From positions 930,001 to 994,000 of the forward strand of contig NC_008148.1 in assembly GCF_000014185.1 (NCBI RefSeq): 64,000 bases of DNA, read 5' to 3'. This stretch comes from Rubrobacter xylanophilus DSM 9941. Lineage in GTDB: Bacteria; Actinomycetota; Rubrobacteria; Rubrobacterales; Rubrobacteraceae. The position numbers were made by a program, and so were the translations under genes. The notes below the pieces were generated by a model. That model saw only the letters and a program-made list of their open reading frames with translations, was not told the DNA's origin and made no database searches. Shown one piece after another: positions 63,369 to 64,000 of the stretch (position 1 is the stretch's first letter; every line of letters begins with the position of its first letter).

Positions 63369-64000
63369 CTACAGCAGCTCCGGCCTCTCCCAGGCGCGCC
63401 CGCGCGCGTGGTGGTCTATGAACGCGAGGACGGTCCGGTACCACAGCAGGGAGTTGTTGGGCTTTACCACCCAGTGGTTCTCGTCCGGGAAGTGCAGGAA
63501 CTTGGCCTCGACCCCGTGCCGCTTGAGGGCGGTCCACAGCGCGAGGGCCTCGCTCACGGGCACGCGGAAGTCCTTCTCGCCGTGGACGACGAGCACGGGG
63601 GTCTTTATCCGTGGGGCGCTCGGGCGGGGGCTGTTGGCGCGGTAGCGGGAGGGGTCCTCGTAGGGGTTGCCGAACTCCCGCTCCCACCAGGTGCCCAGGT
63701 CGCTGGTGCCGTGGAAGCCCTCGAGGTCCCACAGGCTGGCGTGGGCGACGAGCGCCCGGAAGCGGCGGGTGTGGCCCGCGATCCAGTTGACCATGTACCC
63801 CCCGAAGGAGCCGCCGAGCGCCGCGGCCCGCTCCCCGTCCACCTCCGGGCGCTGCGCGGCCTGCTCCGCCGCCCGCATGAGGTCGTCGTAGACGACCTCG
63901 CCCCACCGCCCCCAGCCGCGCCGGATGTGCTCGAGGCCGTAGCCGGTGGAGAGCGCGGGGTCGGGCAGGAGCACGGCCCAGCCGTCGTCGGCGAAGACGT
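63369..64000 (-). CDS. Prolyl oligopeptidase family (S9) peptidase, N-terminal part outside window
   Basis: C-terminal catalytic domain of an S9C acylaminoacyl/dipeptidyl peptidase. Ser nucleophile in LGGSFGGYM, Asp in VVHGEKDFRVPV, His in FPDENHWVV. The frame stays open to the window end, and VFADDGWAVLLPDPALSTGYG is continuous with the typical family core, so the ATG at 63974 is internal; the real protein is about three times longer. Contiguous with marC. Confidence 0.9.
   Translation of the reverse strand, partial: VFADDGWAVLLPDPALSTGYGLEHIRRGWGRWGEVVYDDLMRAAEQAAQRPEVDGERAAALGGSFGGYMVNWIAGHTRRFRALVAHASLWDLEGFHGTSDLGTWWEREFGNPYEDPSRYRANSPRPSAPRIKTPVLVVHGEKDFRVPVSEALALWTALKRHGVEAKFLHFPDENHWVVKPNNSLLWYRTVLAFIDHHARGRAWERPELL

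Overview
The window is very GC-rich double-stranded bacterial DNA packed with genes on both strands. No stretch longer than about 250 bases lacks a gene. Several things point to a Rubrobacter-type actinobacterium (deep-branching, often thermophilic): extreme G/C at third codon positions, frequent GTG/TTG starts, apparently leaderless mRNAs, the actinobacterial order enolase - pyruvate kinase - FtsB/DivIC - DUF501, F420-type LLM oxidoreductase, ECF sigma/anti-sigma pairs, and an LPxTG surface protein. The assignment is inference from gene content, not from a marker gene.

Layout. 1-8.1 kb is a housekeeping plus-strand run: ROK kinase (cut by the window edge), rsmI, tatD, rsmA, ispE, tRNA-Gln, glmU, prs, rplY, pth. 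8.1-16.9 kb is accessory: a GntR regulator, GNAT, an ECF sigma factor overlapping an O6-alkylguanine transferase that carries an Ada phosphotriester domain at its C-terminus, an EamA exporter, an amine oxidase/aldehyde dehydrogenase pair, a HAD phosphatase, and a divergent HxlR/DoxX pair. 17-25.4 kb returns to core genes: mfd, DUF523, a PpiC lipoprotein, eno, pyk, ftsB, DUF501, followed by a tRNA with anticodon UAA.

25.4-37.9 kb is the most interesting part. It holds a universal stress protein, a three-gene 2-oxoacid:ferredoxin oxidoreductase whose active-site residues match oxalate oxidoreductase, a class V glyoxylate-type aminotransferase followed by an Nramp-like transporter lacking the metal-site motifs, small HTH proteins, an FCD-type GntR regulator, and a 59-residue ORF. 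Four promoters here carry the same FadR-like element, ACTGGT-N3-ACC, just downstream of the -10 box, and a fifth copy is degenerate. I propose one regulon for oxalate/glyoxylate use, controlled by the GntR protein at 36466-37164. Only three genes in the window use the leucine codon TTA. Two of them are the first genes of the two main operons of this regulon, and the only UAA-anticodon tRNA visible lies 1.6 kb upstream of the first.

38-50 kb holds a lipoprotein phosphatase, two DUF2723 glycosyltransferase-like membrane proteins sharing a conversion-like tract, a MetE-like protein, a CAP-domain LPDTG protein, quinone reductases, a CBS-ACT protein, an epimerase, and an ECF sigma/anti-sigma pair. 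50-64 kb holds a Ser/Thr kinase, a benzoylformate decarboxylase homologue, a complete ribose operon (lacI-type regulator, rbsA, C, B, K, D) with tandem operators, a YeeE/YedE transporter, a methyltransferase, a flavin reductase, a lipase, MarC, and an S9 peptidase cut by the window end.
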